From Bernardetia sp. MNP-M8 (GTDB lineage: Bacteria; Bacteroidota; Bacteroidia; Cytophagales; Bernardetiaceae): a stretch of 64,000 nucleotides of DNA. Location: positions 868,001-932,000 of the forward strand of contig NZ_CP147012.1 of assembly GCF_037126285.1 (NCBI RefSeq). Reading direction: 5' to 3'. Positions 51,753 through 61,060 of this stretch are shown piece by piece. The notes beneath the pieces were generated by a model. It ran no database searches. It worked only from the letters and a program-made list of their open reading frames with translations, and had not been told where the DNA came from. Positions within the stretch are counted from its first letter, which is position 1; every line of letters begins with the position of its first letter. The position numbers were made by a program, and so were the translations under genes.

Positions 51753-52973
51753 ATGTTATACTATCTATTTCGTTTTTTGCGTGAACAGTTCGAACTTTCT
51801 GGAGCAGGTCTTTTTCAGTATATTAGTTTTCGTGCTATGTTGGCAGCTTTTTTATCACTTTTGATTAGTGTTGTTTTTGGTAAAAAAATAATTCTCTTTC
51901 TTCAAAAACAGCAAATTGGAGAAACTGTCAGAGATTTAGGACTCAAGGGTGAAAACCTAAAAGCAGGAACGCCCACTATGGGGGGAGTAATTATTTTGGC
52001 TGCCACACTTATTCCTACACTCCTTTTGGCTCAACTCCATAATATCTATATTTTACTTCTCATTATTTCTACTATTTGGCTTGGGATAATTGGTTTTGTA
52101 GATGATTATATAAAAGTAATCCGTAAAAATAAAGCAGGACTTTCAGGAAAGTTTAAGATTTTAGGACAAGTAGGAATAGGAATTTTGATTGGTATAGCTA
52201 TGTATTACCACCCTGATGTTTTGATGAGAGAATTCAGTACAGGTATAAATGCTGCTGATGATTATACTAGTTATGTAAACTCTAGTTATGAAGATATAAA
52301 GTCTCTGAAAACGACTATTCCATTTATTAAAAACAATGAATTGGATTACAGAACACTTGTTCCCGACTTTCTAGGAGAATATGGCGTAATAATTTTTTAT
52401 ATTCTTGTAGTTACTTTCATTATTACAGCCGTTTCGAATGGTGCAAACCTAACAGATGGCTTAGATGGACTAGCAGCAGGAACAACAGCCATTATTGCCA
52501 CTGCTTTGAGTGTTTTTGCCTATGTTTCAGGAAATTTAATCTTTGCAGATTATCTCAATATTATGTATTTACCTAACACAGGTGAAGTTGTTATTTTTTG
52601 TGCTGCTTTTATGGGGGCGTGTATTGGATTTTTGTGGTATAACTCTTTTCCTGCACAAGTTTTTATGGGAGATACAGGAAGTCTTTCATTAGGTGGAATT
52701 ATTGCTGTTTTGGCAATTACGCTTCGAAAAGAACTTATGATTCCGATTCTTTGTGGTGTATTTTTGATAGAAAATTTATCTGTAATGATGCAAGTAGCCT
52801 ATTTTAAATATACAAAAAAGAAATTTGGAGAAGGCAGACGTATTTTCTTGATGTCGCCTCTTCATCATCATTATCAGAAAAAAGGATTGCACGAAGTAAA
52901 AATTGTTACTCGTTTTTGGATTGCAGGAATTTTACTTGTCATTGTGGCTTTAGCAACTCTCAAGATTAGATAA
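51753..52973 (+). CDS. mraY: Phospho-N-acetylmuramoyl-pentapeptide transferase
   Basis: MraY transfers phospho-MurNAc-pentapeptide from UDP to undecaprenyl phosphate, forming lipid I in the inner membrane for peptidoglycan synthesis. The 406-residue protein has about ten membrane helices. Conserved features are AGTPTMGGV, Asp117-Asp118 (FVDDYIK), [10 protein letters not shown] with Asp235 and Asp238, [12 protein letters not shown] and the [11 protein letters not shown] triad near residue 370. It is longer than the E. coli enzyme (360 residues) because of an extra loop of about 60 residues near 145-210 ([17 protein letters not shown]), which is usual in Bacteroidota. It is not flanked by other division/cell-wall genes here, so it lies outside a dcw cluster. 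The ATG at 51753 begins the first membrane segment region and fits the family. Confidence 0.97.
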   Translation: MLYYLFRFLREQFELSGAGLFQYISFRAMLAAFLSLLISVVFGKKIILFLQKQQIGETVRDLGLKGENLKAGTPTMGGVIILAATLIPTLLLAQLHNIYILLLIISTIWLGIIGFVDDYIKVIRKNKAGLSGKFKILGQVGIGILIGIAMYYHPDVLMREFSTGINAADDYTSYVNSSYEDIKSLKTTIPFIKNNELDYRTLVPDFLGEYGVIIFYILVVTFIITAVSNGANLTDGLDGLAAGTTAIIATALSVFAYVSGNLIFADYLNIMYLPNTGEVVIFCAAFMGACIGFLWYNSFPAQVFMGDTGSLSLGGIIAVLAITLRKELMIPILCGVFLIENLSVMMQVAYFKYTKKKFGEGRRIFLMSPLHHHYQKKGLHEVKIVTRFWIAGILLVIVALATLKIR

Positions 52974-53029
52974 AAAATATCTCTCATTCATTTATAATTT
53001 ATAATTCATCATTTATAATTTAATACATA

Positions 53030-53617
53030 ATGGTACTTGCTCTCTTTCGTTTTTTATTTCGTTTTCGTGGTTGGAAAATTGTTCATAGTGAAGAAGTGAC
53101 AAAAGAAGTATTAGAACGTTGCGTAATTATTGCAGCTCCACATACCACTAACTGGGATGCCGTTTATACAATTGCATGGTTTGATATTGCAAATATAAAC
53201 TGGCGTTTTACTATCAAGAAAGAATGGATAAAACCTCCTTTTGGCAATATGTTATTAAAAATGGGAGCAATAGGAATAGATAGAACTCCAAAAAAAATAG
53301 GAGAAGAGCGTCCATCAATGGTACAAGCAATGGCAAATCTTTTTACAGAAAATAAAAAACTAGCTGTTGTTTTTACACCTGAAGCGACACGCAATAAAGT
53401 AACAGAATGGAAAATGGGTTTTTATCATGCTGCTAAATTAGCCAATGTGCCAATTGCACTTGGTTACTTGGATTACAAAAAAAGAGAAGCAGGAGTTACA
53501 AAATTAGTCATGCCAACTGATGATATGGAAGCTGATTTGAAAATAATCATGGATTTTTACAAAGATAAAATAGGTAAGTTTCCAGAAAAATTTTCAGTTG
53601 ATTTGAGGTATGTCTAA
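53030..53617 (+). CDS. 1-acyl-glycerol-3-phosphate acyltransferase-family protein (PlsC-like)
   Basis: A 195-residue lysophospholipid acyltransferase-type protein. The catalytic H-x4-D motif is HTTNWD (His38, Asp43). Other blocks are FTIKKEWIKPPFGNMLLKMG, GIDRTPKK and FTPEATRNKVTEWKMGF, which correspond to the acceptor-binding EGTR-like region (here EATR). It belongs to the shorter PlsC-like proteins of about 190 residues often found in Bacteroidota, and the acyl acceptor is not certain. It lies 56 bp downstream of mraY on the same strand and may be co-transcribed with it. It is probably a peripheral inner-membrane enzyme. Confidence 0.88.
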   Translation: MVLALFRFLFRFRGWKIVHSEEVTKEVLERCVIIAAPHTTNWDAVYTIAWFDIANINWRFTIKKEWIKPPFGNMLLKMGAIGIDRTPKKIGEERPSMVQAMANLFTENKKLAVVFTPEATRNKVTEWKMGFYHAAKLANVPIALGYLDYKKREAGVTKLVMPTDDMEADLKIIMDFYKDKIGKFPEKFSVDLRYV

Positions 53618-53647
53618 TTTCTAAATTTACTCAAACTTGTATATAAA

Positions 53648-53690
53648 AAATCCTTATCAATGCTTTATAACTAACTATTGATAAGGATTT
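53648..53690. terminator. Terminator between convergent acyltransferase and SDR genes
   Basis: A perfect 14-bp stem (AAATCCTTATCAAT and ATTGATAAGGATTT) with a 15-nt loop has a T-run on the minus strand and a weaker T-rich tail on the plus strand. It serves the SDR gene best. Confidence 0.85.
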
Positions 53691-53696
53691 GAAAAA

Positions 53697-54458
53697 TTAT
53701 TTTTTGTTTACCATCGCAGATTTAGCTTGGTCTGTGGGTAAAATCAAGACATCAGCAATATTGACGTGAGCAGGTCTGCTAACTACAAAATAAATTAGTT
53801 CTGCTATATCTTGTGCTGTGAGTGGCGTATAGTTTTGATACACTTTTTCAGCTCTTTTTTCATCGTTTTTGAAGCGAACCTTTGAAAATTCTGTTTCTAC
53901 TAATCCCGGTTTTACTTCACTTACTTTGATATTTTCTTTTAGTAAATCGATTCTCATGCTTTCACTAAGCATTGCAACGGCTGATTTGGTGGCACAATAC
54001 ACATTTCCATTTGCATACGAATCAATACCAGCAATCGAACCGATATTTATAATCTGTCCTTTATTTTTTTCTGACCTTGTGTCATTTAATAATTTTGGTA
54101 AAATTGCTCTCGTTACGTACAAAAGTCCTTTTATGTTTAGGTCAATCATTGCATCCCAATCATCTAAATTTCCTTCCTGAATAGGAGAAAGTCCGTGGGC
54201 ATTTCCTGCATTATTGATGAGAATATCTATATTTTGGAAATCTTTTCCAAGAGAATCAATAGCTTTTTTCACTTCTTCTCTATTACTGACATCAAAAGCA
54301 AGTGTATTTACTTTTACTTTTTGAGATAATTCTTTTTCTAGTTCTTGAAGCCTTTCGGTTCTTCTTCCACAAAGAATAAGGTCAATATTATTATCTGCAA
54401 AAATATGTGCTGTGGCAAGTCCAATTCCTGAAGTTGCGCCTGTGATGAATGCGAGCAT
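53697..54458 (-). CDS. Short-chain dehydrogenase/reductase (YdfG-like)
   Basis: A 253-residue classical SDR with a Rossmann fold. The cofactor motif is TGATSGIG (6-13) followed by a CGRR stretch, which favours NADP(H). NNAG is at 82-85, and the catalytic Ser141, Tyr154 and Lys158 lie in INIGSIAG and VYCATKS. The overall pattern (NLDDWDAMIDLNIKGLLYVT, VSEVKPGLVETEFS) is close to YdfG-type NADP-dependent serine/3-hydroxy-acid dehydrogenases. There is no membrane segment. It lies downstream of pyrB on the same strand but has its own -7 element (54532-54539), so it is likely a separate unit. The specific substrate is unknown. Confidence 0.93.
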   Translation of the reverse strand: MLAFITGATSGIGLATAHIFADNNIDLILCGRRTERLQELEKELSQKVKVNTLAFDVSNREEVKKAIDSLGKDFQNIDILINNAGNAHGLSPIQEGNLDDWDAMIDLNIKGLLYVTRAILPKLLNDTRSEKNKGQIINIGSIAGIDSYANGNVYCATKSAVAMLSESMRIDLLKENIKVSEVKPGLVETEFSKVRFKNDEKRAEKVYQNYTPLTAQDIAELIYFVVSRPAHVNIADVLILPTDQAKSAMVNKK

Positions 54459-54531
54459 AATGAAAATGGTAAATTGTGAGTGGTAAATGAATTGCTAACC
54501 AATGAAAGTAACTTGAGTTTTTAATTCTTTT

Positions 54532-54539
54532 CAAAACTA
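54532..54539 (-). promoter_or_regulatory. Candidate -7 element of the SDR gene
   Basis: The minus strand reads TAGTTTTG, fitting TAnnTTTG, about 74 bp upstream of the start codon. No TTG is found at the expected distance upstream, only TTA. Confidence 0.35.
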
Positions 54540-54553
54540 GTAACTGATTACTG

Positions 54554-55495
54554 CTAACTGCTAACTGATTTGGGTTTGATTTTTTCAGCCAAAAGATACA
54601 AAACAGCCATTCTGATAGCTACACCATTTTCTACTTGATTGAGAATAATAGAATGCTCAGAATCAGCTACATCGCTATCAATTTCGACACCTCTATTGAT
54701 AGGACCTGGGTGCATAATGACAATTTCTTTATTGAGAGAATCTAATAACTCCTTATTTATGCCATAATAAAGCGAATATTCACGCAGAGAAGGAATATTT
54801 TTTACATCCTGTCTTTCTAGCTGAATACGCAAAACATTTGCAACATCACACCATTCTAAGGTTTCTCTGAGGTTATAACTCACTTTTACACCTAATTGAT
54901 TTATAAATTTTGGAATAAGTGTAGGCATCCCACAAAGCATCACTTCTGCACCTAGTTTTTGAAGTGCAAAAATATTAGAAAGAGCTACTCTTGAATGCGA
55001 AATATCTCCGATAATGGCCACTTTTTTTCCTGCTACTTCTCCTAATTTTTCTCTAATCGAAAAGGTATCTAAGAGTGCTTGTGTTGGATGCTCATGTGTT
55101 CCATCTCCTGCATTTACGATAGCAGCCTTAATATGTTTGGATAAAAAGTGAGGCGCACCTGCACTAGAATGACGCATCACAATCATATCTACTTTCATTG
55201 CCAAAATATTATTGACTGTATCAAGAAGCGTTTCTCCTTTAGAAACAGAACTATTACTAGCTGAAAAATTAACAACATCAGCAGAAAGACGTTTTTGAGC
55301 TAGTTCGAAAGAAATACGAGTACGAGTAGAATTTTCAAAAAAAACATTAGCAATCGTAATATCACGTAAGGAAGGTACTTTTTTGATAGGACGATTAATG
55401 ACTTCCTTAAACTGCTCTGCCATTTCAAAAATATGCAAAATATCAGCTTGGGTAAGGTCTTTTATTCCTAATAAATGATTGACACTCAGACTCAT
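54554..55495 (-). CDS. pyrB: Aspartate carbamoyltransferase, catalytic subunit
   Basis: PyrB catalyses carbamoyl phosphate plus aspartate to carbamoyl-aspartate, the committed step of pyrimidine synthesis. The 313-residue protein has the carbamoyl-phosphate motif FENSTRTRISFELA (STRTR at 56-60), MRHSSAGAPHFLS, GDGTHEHPTQALLDTF and MHPGPINRGVEI, all complete. No pyrI regulatory-subunit gene is adjacent, and no pyrR or upstream leader-like structure is visible in the 412-bp upstream region. It is the standard length for class B/C-type catalytic chains and cytoplasmic. Regulation cannot be read from this window. Confidence 0.97.
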   Translation of the reverse strand: MSLSVNHLLGIKDLTQADILHIFEMAEQFKEVINRPIKKVPSLRDITIANVFFENSTRTRISFELAQKRLSADVVNFSASNSSVSKGETLLDTVNNILAMKVDMIVMRHSSAGAPHFLSKHIKAAIVNAGDGTHEHPTQALLDTFSIREKLGEVAGKKVAIIGDISHSRVALSNIFALQKLGAEVMLCGMPTLIPKFINQLGVKVSYNLRETLEWCDVANVLRIQLERQDVKNIPSLREYSLYYGINKELLDSLNKEIVIMHPGPINRGVEIDSDVADSEHSIILNQVENGVAIRMAVLYLLAEKIKPKSVSS

Positions 55496-55907
55496 AAAAA
55501 CAATTATAAATGATAAATTATGAATGATTAGATTCTTTATAAATTTTGTTACAACCTTCTATTTTAATTTGGTCTGTAGTGAATTTCTGACTAAATTTAA
55601 ATAATCTCTCTTACCAACATCCCTCATTTGTGAAACTAAAATCATATAAAATCAAGGGCTAATTATTAATTATAATTAACCCTACAAAAGTATCACAAAT
55701 TTATAAGCCTTAAAAATGAATCTATTAAAAAAATTAGATTCATCAAGTCAATTTTAGTGGATTTTTTCAATAGAAAAGTAAAAATTCAAAAAATAAAATG
55801 ATTATTTTTTATTAAATTTAGAATTCTTTGTATAGTAATAATTTTATTACTAATTTATCAGAACAATCTTAACTATAAACTTTCTGTCAAAATCTGCCCC
55901 TAAATTA
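55496..55907. other. Divergent intergenic region, no gene seen
   Basis: Very AT-rich. It contains direct repeats of ATAAATGATAAATTATGAAT type near the pyrB start, but no coding frame, RNA gene or clear TAnnTTTG promoter. Confidence 0.4.
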
Positions 55908-56798
55908 ATGCAAACGCAAAAACCTATTCTATTTACAGGAGCTTTTTGTTCACAACAAGAATGGATAGACACTATTTTGTCTACTTTTCCTTCTATGCGT
56001 TATCTTCCTTATTTTTTTTCTCCTAAAAGTGAAACAAGAAGTGTTTTTTCTTTTGAAAGTGAATATCCCTATATAGACCCTTCAAAAGATAATTCTTATG
56101 CGTCTTTTATGACTGAATTTATAAGTCCTAAAAAAATAGAGCAAGAAAGTCCAAAAGGAGCATTTAGTAGTAGTTTTAAACAGCTTTATCATCGTTTTGT
56201 AGATAAATATCAAATCAGTAAAGAAACTAAAAAAGAAATTCGTCCACTTATTTATGATAAACATGGTTTTTTTTTAGCAGAATGGTTATACAAACATTAT
56301 CAGACTGATGTAGTCATTTTGATTCAGCATCCATTAAGTTTTGTGTATAACTGGATAGAAAACAAGAAAAATACAGATATTGACACATTATTTTCCTCAA
56401 AAATTGCCTCCTATGCTCCAAATACTTTAGAACGTATTATTTTAGAAAAGCAAGAAAATAGATTTGAATCTCTTCAAGAATGGGAAAAAGCAGTAAGAGT
56501 GTGGCTTGTTTTTGCAGAAACTATATTATATTATCAACTCAATTATCCAGATTGGTTGTTTTTTAGATATGAAGATTTTAGAGAAACTCCAGAACGAACA
56601 GTTACAGATATTTGTGATATGTTGGATTTAGATTATACGACAGAGTTTCTGAATAAATTTGAAGCTACAAAACAAATTCGTAGTCAAGATGCAGAGCAAA
56701 TAAATGCAGATTATATCAAGGCATTAATCAATGAAACACAAGAATATTTGACTCATTTTTATCCTAGAAATATCATAGGCAAAAGTATGTTTAGATAG
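55908..56798 (+). CDS. Sulfotransferase-family-like protein with an altered P-loop
   Basis: A 296-residue protein. The C-terminal half matches sulfotransferases, with FRYEDFRETPERTVTDICDM and a preceding AVRVWLVFAE; YDKHGFFLAEWLYKHYQTDVVILIQHP resembles the 3'-phosphate-binding strand region. At the N-terminus the usual PAPS-binding loop is replaced by LFTGAFCSQQEWIDTIL, which lacks the GxxxSGT pattern. It may therefore be a diverged or non-catalytic member, or use a different donor. It has no signal peptide. It is a single gene closed by a strong terminator, with no carbohydrate or polysaccharide genes around it. The family assignment is reasonable, the activity uncertain. Confidence 0.65.
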   Translation: MQTQKPILFTGAFCSQQEWIDTILSTFPSMRYLPYFFSPKSETRSVFSFESEYPYIDPSKDNSYASFMTEFISPKKIEQESPKGAFSSSFKQLYHRFVDKYQISKETKKEIRPLIYDKHGFFLAEWLYKHYQTDVVILIQHPLSFVYNWIENKKNTDIDTLFSSKIASYAPNTLERIILEKQENRFESLQEWEKAVRVWLVFAETILYYQLNYPDWLFFRYEDFRETPERTVTDICDMLDLDYTTEFLNKFEATKQIRSQDAEQINADYIKALINETQEYLTHFYPRNIIGKSMFR

Positions 56799-56839
56799 CT
56801 AGAATTAAAAAACATAGTTGATTAGATTTCAGGCTAATA

Positions 56840-56875
56840 AAAAAGCAGCTTAATTATTATCAAGCTGCTTTTTTA
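56840..56875. terminator. Bidirectional terminator between sulfotransferase-like and DUF5686 genes
   Basis: A perfect 13-bp stem (AAAAAAGCAGCTT and AAGCTGCTTTTTT) with a 10-nt loop, T-runs in both directions. Confidence 0.9.
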
Positions 56876-56877
56876 TT

Positions 56878-59448
56878 TTATAATCTAAATTGGGCAGAAA
56901 CACGAATCCCCCATTTACTGACATCATCTTTATCTAAATAAGTAAGACGATGAACGGCTTGTACTCTAACAAACCTAAAAATATTGCTAACTCCATAACT
57001 TACCTCTGCGTAAGGTGTTGCTCCCAAACTTCCAAACTTAGGAACAGGAACTCCATCTGAATCTGTATCAGGTATCAAATCAATGTTTTTCTGACTTACA
57101 TTTCCAACTAACATATTTCCTTCTACAAAAGTTCTCCATTTGAGTCTTCTCATCAATGGAATTCTATTCAATAAAAATCCATTAAAATCGTGGATAACAT
57201 TGATTGAAGCATATTTATCACTTACAAACTCAAAGTAGTTCATCAAATTGAATGAAAGTTGATTATAAAAAGGTGTTTCATTGCCCAAATGTGACTCTAA
57301 AAGTGGATAAGGAAGTGTAGAAGGCGTAAAACCAGCACTAATAAAATAGTCTGTACGTCCAAAAATACCCAAACGAAATGAGTGTTCTAAACGAGTAGAA
57401 AACTTATGGTATTCTAAATCTCCTCCTAAAAAGTCTCCTAAACCTCTAATATAACGAAATTTAAAAACAGGATAATTGCTATTAATCACAACTCTAGCCA
57501 TTTCACCATTGATATAACGCTCTTTAAAACCAATTCTAACTTCAGCCATTACTTCAGAAACTGTAAAATCACGATGACGAATTTCTAAGTTTTCTGGGTC
57601 AAAAAACTCAAAGTTAAATAAAGGATCATAATTTTGATTGCGATATGTAACTTTTGAGGTAATACCTTTTACAATATCTGTCTGAATATCAATACTACTC
57701 TGTCTGTGGTAAAAAGGACGGTTTCTATCTAAATTTCCCACACGACTGAAAGCCATAAAAAGATAGTTATCACTAGAACGAAAGTCTTCATTAAATAAAG
57801 CAACTTGTTGAAGGTCATATTGATGAGCTACACTAATTACTGTCCAAGGATTTCGATTAGCAATATATCTTATTTTACCTCTATACTTCCATTTTTCGTC
57901 TCCAAAACCGTATGCTATTCCAGTAGAAAACTGAAATTTATTGCTAAAATCTACATTTGTTCGTACATTAATCATGGCACGGCTTCCTTCAATATTATTA
58001 TTTGAATAAAGTGTAAGTAGTGTTCCTACATCTACTTTTCCAATATCTTTATAGCCATTGATAAGTAAATCAGCAATTTCAATATAACTTTTTACCATTG
58101 GCAAATTACTAATCGTATCAATCATTGCATAAACGGTCTGTTCGCTCGCTGTGAGTGAATCATGCCTATTTTTCTGCCAAAATTCATCTGTCGAATTGGT
58201 AGCTTCTTGATCTACCACAATAGCATCTTTATAAAACTTGAGATCTCTAGGTTTATTGATTACAATATTTTCTGCTGAACTATATGACTTTAAAAGCATT
58301 CCAGCCCATTGATCATTTATCTGACCTACATCAACTAAAATACGTGTTTTGACAGGAAGCCAAGCTGTTTCTTTGTCTTCTTCAATTCGCTTTAAATCTT
58401 GTTGAATTTTTATTTTTTCAATAAAGTTGAGGTTTGCTGCCTTTGGAACAGTTACATCAATGCGCTTTAAAGCAAAAGTAGAGTCATCTGTTATCCACAT
58501 TGTACCTGTAAAGGCTAAATCTTCTTTTCGTTTAGGTTGAAAATCAATACGATAACACCAAATATCATCAATTTCGGTGCGTTCTTGTAATTCATAATCA
58601 TAAAACAATCTCCAACTTTCAGAAATGGGAGAAACAAAATCTTTTCCTGCAATCTGAATCCAACTTTCATAAAAATTATAATCTTGAAAAGAAGAACCTA
58701 CAAGTTGTGAGACAATGCTTCCGTCATCTACACCAACGCCTTTAATACGTGTTTTTTCTATTTCTTCTTTTCTTTTAATAGGACTATCTCTATAATAATA
58801 TTTAGAAATAGTTTCTGAAATAAATAGTGGCAAAATTGGTTTTCCATCTTCTCCTGCCAAATTTTCAACACTATCAACTACTCCAATAATTTGTTTAACC
58901 AGTTTTTTTTCTTTGAATTTATCAGAAATATTATCTACATCAAGTTCTACTTTCGAATAAGCATCATATTCATAAGCAGAAAGACGACGTTTGTCATTTT
59001 CAGATTTATGGTCTAATAAACCTCTTAAATATTCCCAAGCAGGATTTTCTCGTTTCCCAGAAGTAACCACAATTGCTTTTAGAGTTTCTTCAGAAGAAGC
59101 AAGCTGATAATCAATATTTTGAGTAGCTCCTTTTTTAACTGCTTTTTTTCTAGTTTGATAACTTACATACGAAACCACAAGCGAATCAGTAGCTTTATCG
59201 GTTTCTATTTTATAAAATCCATCAAAATCTGTGGTTGTTCCTATGGTTGTTCCATCAAAATAAACATTTGCAAAAGGAACTCCATCACCTGTTTCGGCAT
59301 CAGTAACTTTTCCTGTAACAACCGTTTTTTGAGAAAAAGCAGAAAAACCAATTAATAATAAACTAAAAAGCAAGAAAGTTCTAAGTAAGAAAACCTTGGG
59401 GAATAAATTTCTTTTTTCAGAAAAAACAAAGTAAAAAACAGTATTCAT
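56878..59448 (-). CDS. DUF5686 outer-membrane protein with carboxypeptidase-like regulatory domain
   Basis: The start at 59448 (MNTVFYFVFSEKRNLFPKVF) is chosen over 59484. The hydrophobic signal segment (FLLRTFLLFSLLLIGFSAFS) lies unusually far in, so a start closer to it cannot be excluded. The mature protein begins with a CarboxypepD_reg-like (CarbopepD_reg_2) domain: VVTGKVTDAETGDGVPFANV and GTTIGTTTDFDGFYKIETD. Then comes a long DUF5686 region (WITDDSTFALKRIDVTVPK, LPVKTRILVDVGQ) and a C-terminal part rich in alternating aromatic strands, probably an outer-membrane beta-barrel ending in VSAQFRL. The family is common in Bacteroidota and has no established function. About 856 residues. It stands alone. 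Confidence 0.82.
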   Translation of the reverse strand: MNTVFYFVFSEKRNLFPKVFLLRTFLLFSLLLIGFSAFSQKTVVTGKVTDAETGDGVPFANVYFDGTTIGTTTDFDGFYKIETDKATDSLVVSYVSYQTRKKAVKKGATQNIDYQLASSEETLKAIVVTSGKRENPAWEYLRGLLDHKSENDKRRLSAYEYDAYSKVELDVDNISDKFKEKKLVKQIIGVVDSVENLAGEDGKPILPLFISETISKYYYRDSPIKRKEEIEKTRIKGVGVDDGSIVSQLVGSSFQDYNFYESWIQIAGKDFVSPISESWRLFYDYELQERTEIDDIWCYRIDFQPKRKEDLAFTGTMWITDDSTFALKRIDVTVPKAANLNFIEKIKIQQDLKRIEEDKETAWLPVKTRILVDVGQINDQWAGMLLKSYSSAENIVINKPRDLKFYKDAIVVDQEATNSTDEFWQKNRHDSLTASEQTVYAMIDTISNLPMVKSYIEIADLLINGYKDIGKVDVGTLLTLYSNNNIEGSRAMINVRTNVDFSNKFQFSTGIAYGFGDEKWKYRGKIRYIANRNPWTVISVAHQYDLQQVALFNEDFRSSDNYLFMAFSRVGNLDRNRPFYHRQSSIDIQTDIVKGITSKVTYRNQNYDPLFNFEFFDPENLEIRHRDFTVSEVMAEVRIGFKERYINGEMARVVINSNYPVFKFRYIRGLGDFLGGDLEYHKFSTRLEHSFRLGIFGRTDYFISAGFTPSTLPYPLLESHLGNETPFYNQLSFNLMNYFEFVSDKYASINVIHDFNGFLLNRIPLMRRLKWRTFVEGNMLVGNVSQKNIDLIPDTDSDGVPVPKFGSLGATPYAEVSYGVSNIFRFVRVQAVHRLTYLDKDDVSKWGIRVSAQFRL

Positions 59449-59484
59449 AAGATAGTAGAGAGAAAAGGTAAAATAAGATTGCAA

Positions 59485-60018
59485 AAATACAATTTCTTTT
59501 TTTAATTAAGATAAAGTAATTTTATATTGAATTTAGATTTTAGAGTGCAATGTTTGAGTGTGATAAGAGTTATAGAACGATAAAGTGATTTTAGAAGTTT
59601 TTGATAATGTCATTTATTTTTTCTAGTAACTTAGTTTGCATTAAATTTGTCTTAACGAATCTATTACAAATTTAGATATAGATAACAACACTAAATTTGT
59701 ATTTACATTGTTAAATGTATAAAACTAATTTTGTATTAGGTAAAAAAATCTGATAAATAATAGTTATATTCATATAAACTGATAGTTTATATTTTGGCTG
59801 TTGAATTAGGAAAAATTATGAACTACCAAAGCAGTGAAGCCAATTACGATTGTAATTCAAATGACTATCTTAATTAACTCCTATTACTACAAAGTCAAAA
59901 TACTATTATTTTTAGAATATCTGTTCAAAATTAGACGTATTTTTTTTAATAAACACCTATCCAATTTCTAAAAGACCTAGTAAGGTTATTTTAGATACTA
60001 CTTACTATTTCAACCAAA
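59485..60018. other. Gene-free region with a short repeat copy
   Basis: No coding frame. Three TAnnTTTG-like boxes are seen on the plus strand (59642-59649, 59692-59699, 59726-59733), none with a TTG at the right distance. An AAAGCAG-type repeat lies at 59827-59857. Confidence 0.4.
59827..59857 (+). repeat. Short intergenic repeat, AAAGCAGYGAAGCYAATT family, copy 2
   Basis: CAAAGCAGTGAAGCCAATTA is followed by a hairpin with AATTAC and GTAATT arms and a GATT loop. It aligns with 21072-21109 at two-transition distance in the core; the spacer differs. Confidence 0.45.
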
Positions 60019-60843
60019 ATGAAAACTTTTATTCTCAAAACAACTTTTTTATTCTTCTTTACATTTCTTGTCGTCATTAATTTTGCTTTTGCTCAAAATG
60101 ATTCTACTAATTTAGAAATTGTAATTACAGAAGATAATTATGAACAAGATTCAATAATAGATGTAAAAGATTTGAATGAAGCAATTGTAATTGCAGACTC
60201 TACCATTTCGCCAACAGACTCTACTCGTAAGCTCATTCGTCCTACTAAAAGTTTAGCACAGCTTGAATCTGAATACGCACCTTATGCTGTAACTGCTGCA
60301 AATGTTAGTAATTTTGAACCTGATGAATTAGAACAACGTTTTTTAGCCATCAAAGATATTCGTGCTCATTTACGCCTGAATATCCGTTGGAGGTCAGCGT
60401 ATGGTGCAACTGAAGAAGACTTAAAAGGAGAAAATGACCTCATGAATAAAATGCGTATAGCTATGGCTTTTGCAGAAATCAATGCGAAAGAAGAACGAAA
60501 ACGCCGTTCTGATTCAGCTATAAAAAATTTATTGAATACTGACCCAGAAGATATGTATGATAAAGAAACCTTGAAATTCAATAATCCAGATTTAATAAAT
60601 ACACTAAAAGAAAATATTTTTTATAGCTCTAGAATGCCCGATTTTAACTCTGTTGCACTTGGAACAGTTCTTCCAAACTGCCAAAAATTTGGTTTTCCTC
60701 CTAATACACGAGCAACAGGTTACCGTTTAGGAATTGGCGACCATACAGACAAATACAACTTACTTATTTTGAGACTACACACAGGAGAAATAAAAGCTTT
60801 TTTATGGGATGATGTATATGCTAAAATTGTTGATGTGATGTAA
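60019..60843 (+). CDS. Secreted protein of unknown function
   Basis: A 274-residue protein with a signal peptide ending near residue 25 (NFAFAQ). After a Ser/Thr/Asp-rich segment (about 26-75) come LAQLESEYAPYAVTAANV, a helical, charged middle and a C-terminal domain from about 190 (SRMPDFNSVALGTVLP, GYRLGIGDHTDKYN, LHTGEIKAFLWDDVY). No family recognised. There is no lipobox, membrane helix or T9SS domain, so it is probably periplasmic. It is followed by the unusual hairpin cluster at 60865-61006. Confidence 0.7.
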   Translation: MKTFILKTTFLFFFTFLVVINFAFAQNDSTNLEIVITEDNYEQDSIIDVKDLNEAIVIADSTISPTDSTRKLIRPTKSLAQLESEYAPYAVTAANVSNFEPDELEQRFLAIKDIRAHLRLNIRWRSAYGATEEDLKGENDLMNKMRIAMAFAEINAKEERKRRSDSAIKNLLNTDPEDMYDKETLKFNNPDLINTLKENIFYSSRMPDFNSVALGTVLPNCQKFGFPPNTRATGYRLGIGDHTDKYNLLILRLHTGEIKAFLWDDVYAKIVDVM

Positions 60844-60864
60844 ATTAGTAAAAATATACAGGAC

Positions 60865-61006
60865 ATTCATGAAAAACATGAATTTGTCTTTGTATGTTCA
60901 TTTCCTCAGAAACGAACTTTTATACTTTCTCAGAAGTGTGATTCATAAAAATATCACGCTTCTGAGAAAGCCTTTTATTCAGTTCTAGAGGAACTGAATA
61001 GACAAA
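60865..61006. other. Cluster of three hairpins enclosed by an outer stem
   Basis: Hairpin 1: ATTCATG/CATGAAT, 7 bp (60865-60883). Hairpin 2: an 18-bp stem with one G-T pair, left arm 60925-60942, right arm 60953-60970 (CAGAAGTGTGAT pairs with ATCACGCTTCTG). Hairpin 3: ATTCAGTTC/GAACTGAAT, 9 bp (60977-60999). TTTGTCT (60883-60889) can pair with AGACAAA (61000-61006), closing hairpins 2 and 3 into a multibranched fold. It lies between convergent genes and has no strong T-run after hairpin 2. It could be a compound repeat element, a processed 3' structure or a small RNA. Confidence 0.6.
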
Positions 61007-61027
61007 GATGTGTACTTATAAAAACAG

Positions 61028-61052
61028 AATTCGTAATTCGTAATTCGTAATT
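61028..61052. repeat. Heptamer tandem repeat (AATTCGT)n
   Basis: About three and a half copies of AATTCGT just past the stop of the glycosyltransferase gene. Short tandem heptamers of this kind are common in intergenic DNA of many bacteria. Confidence 0.7.
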
Positions 61053-61060
61053 CTAAAAAG

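Noticed and set aside
51652-51864. Small frame overlapping the mraY start
   Set aside because: Phe/Cys-rich translation of AT-rich DNA out of frame with mraY; no recognisable protein.
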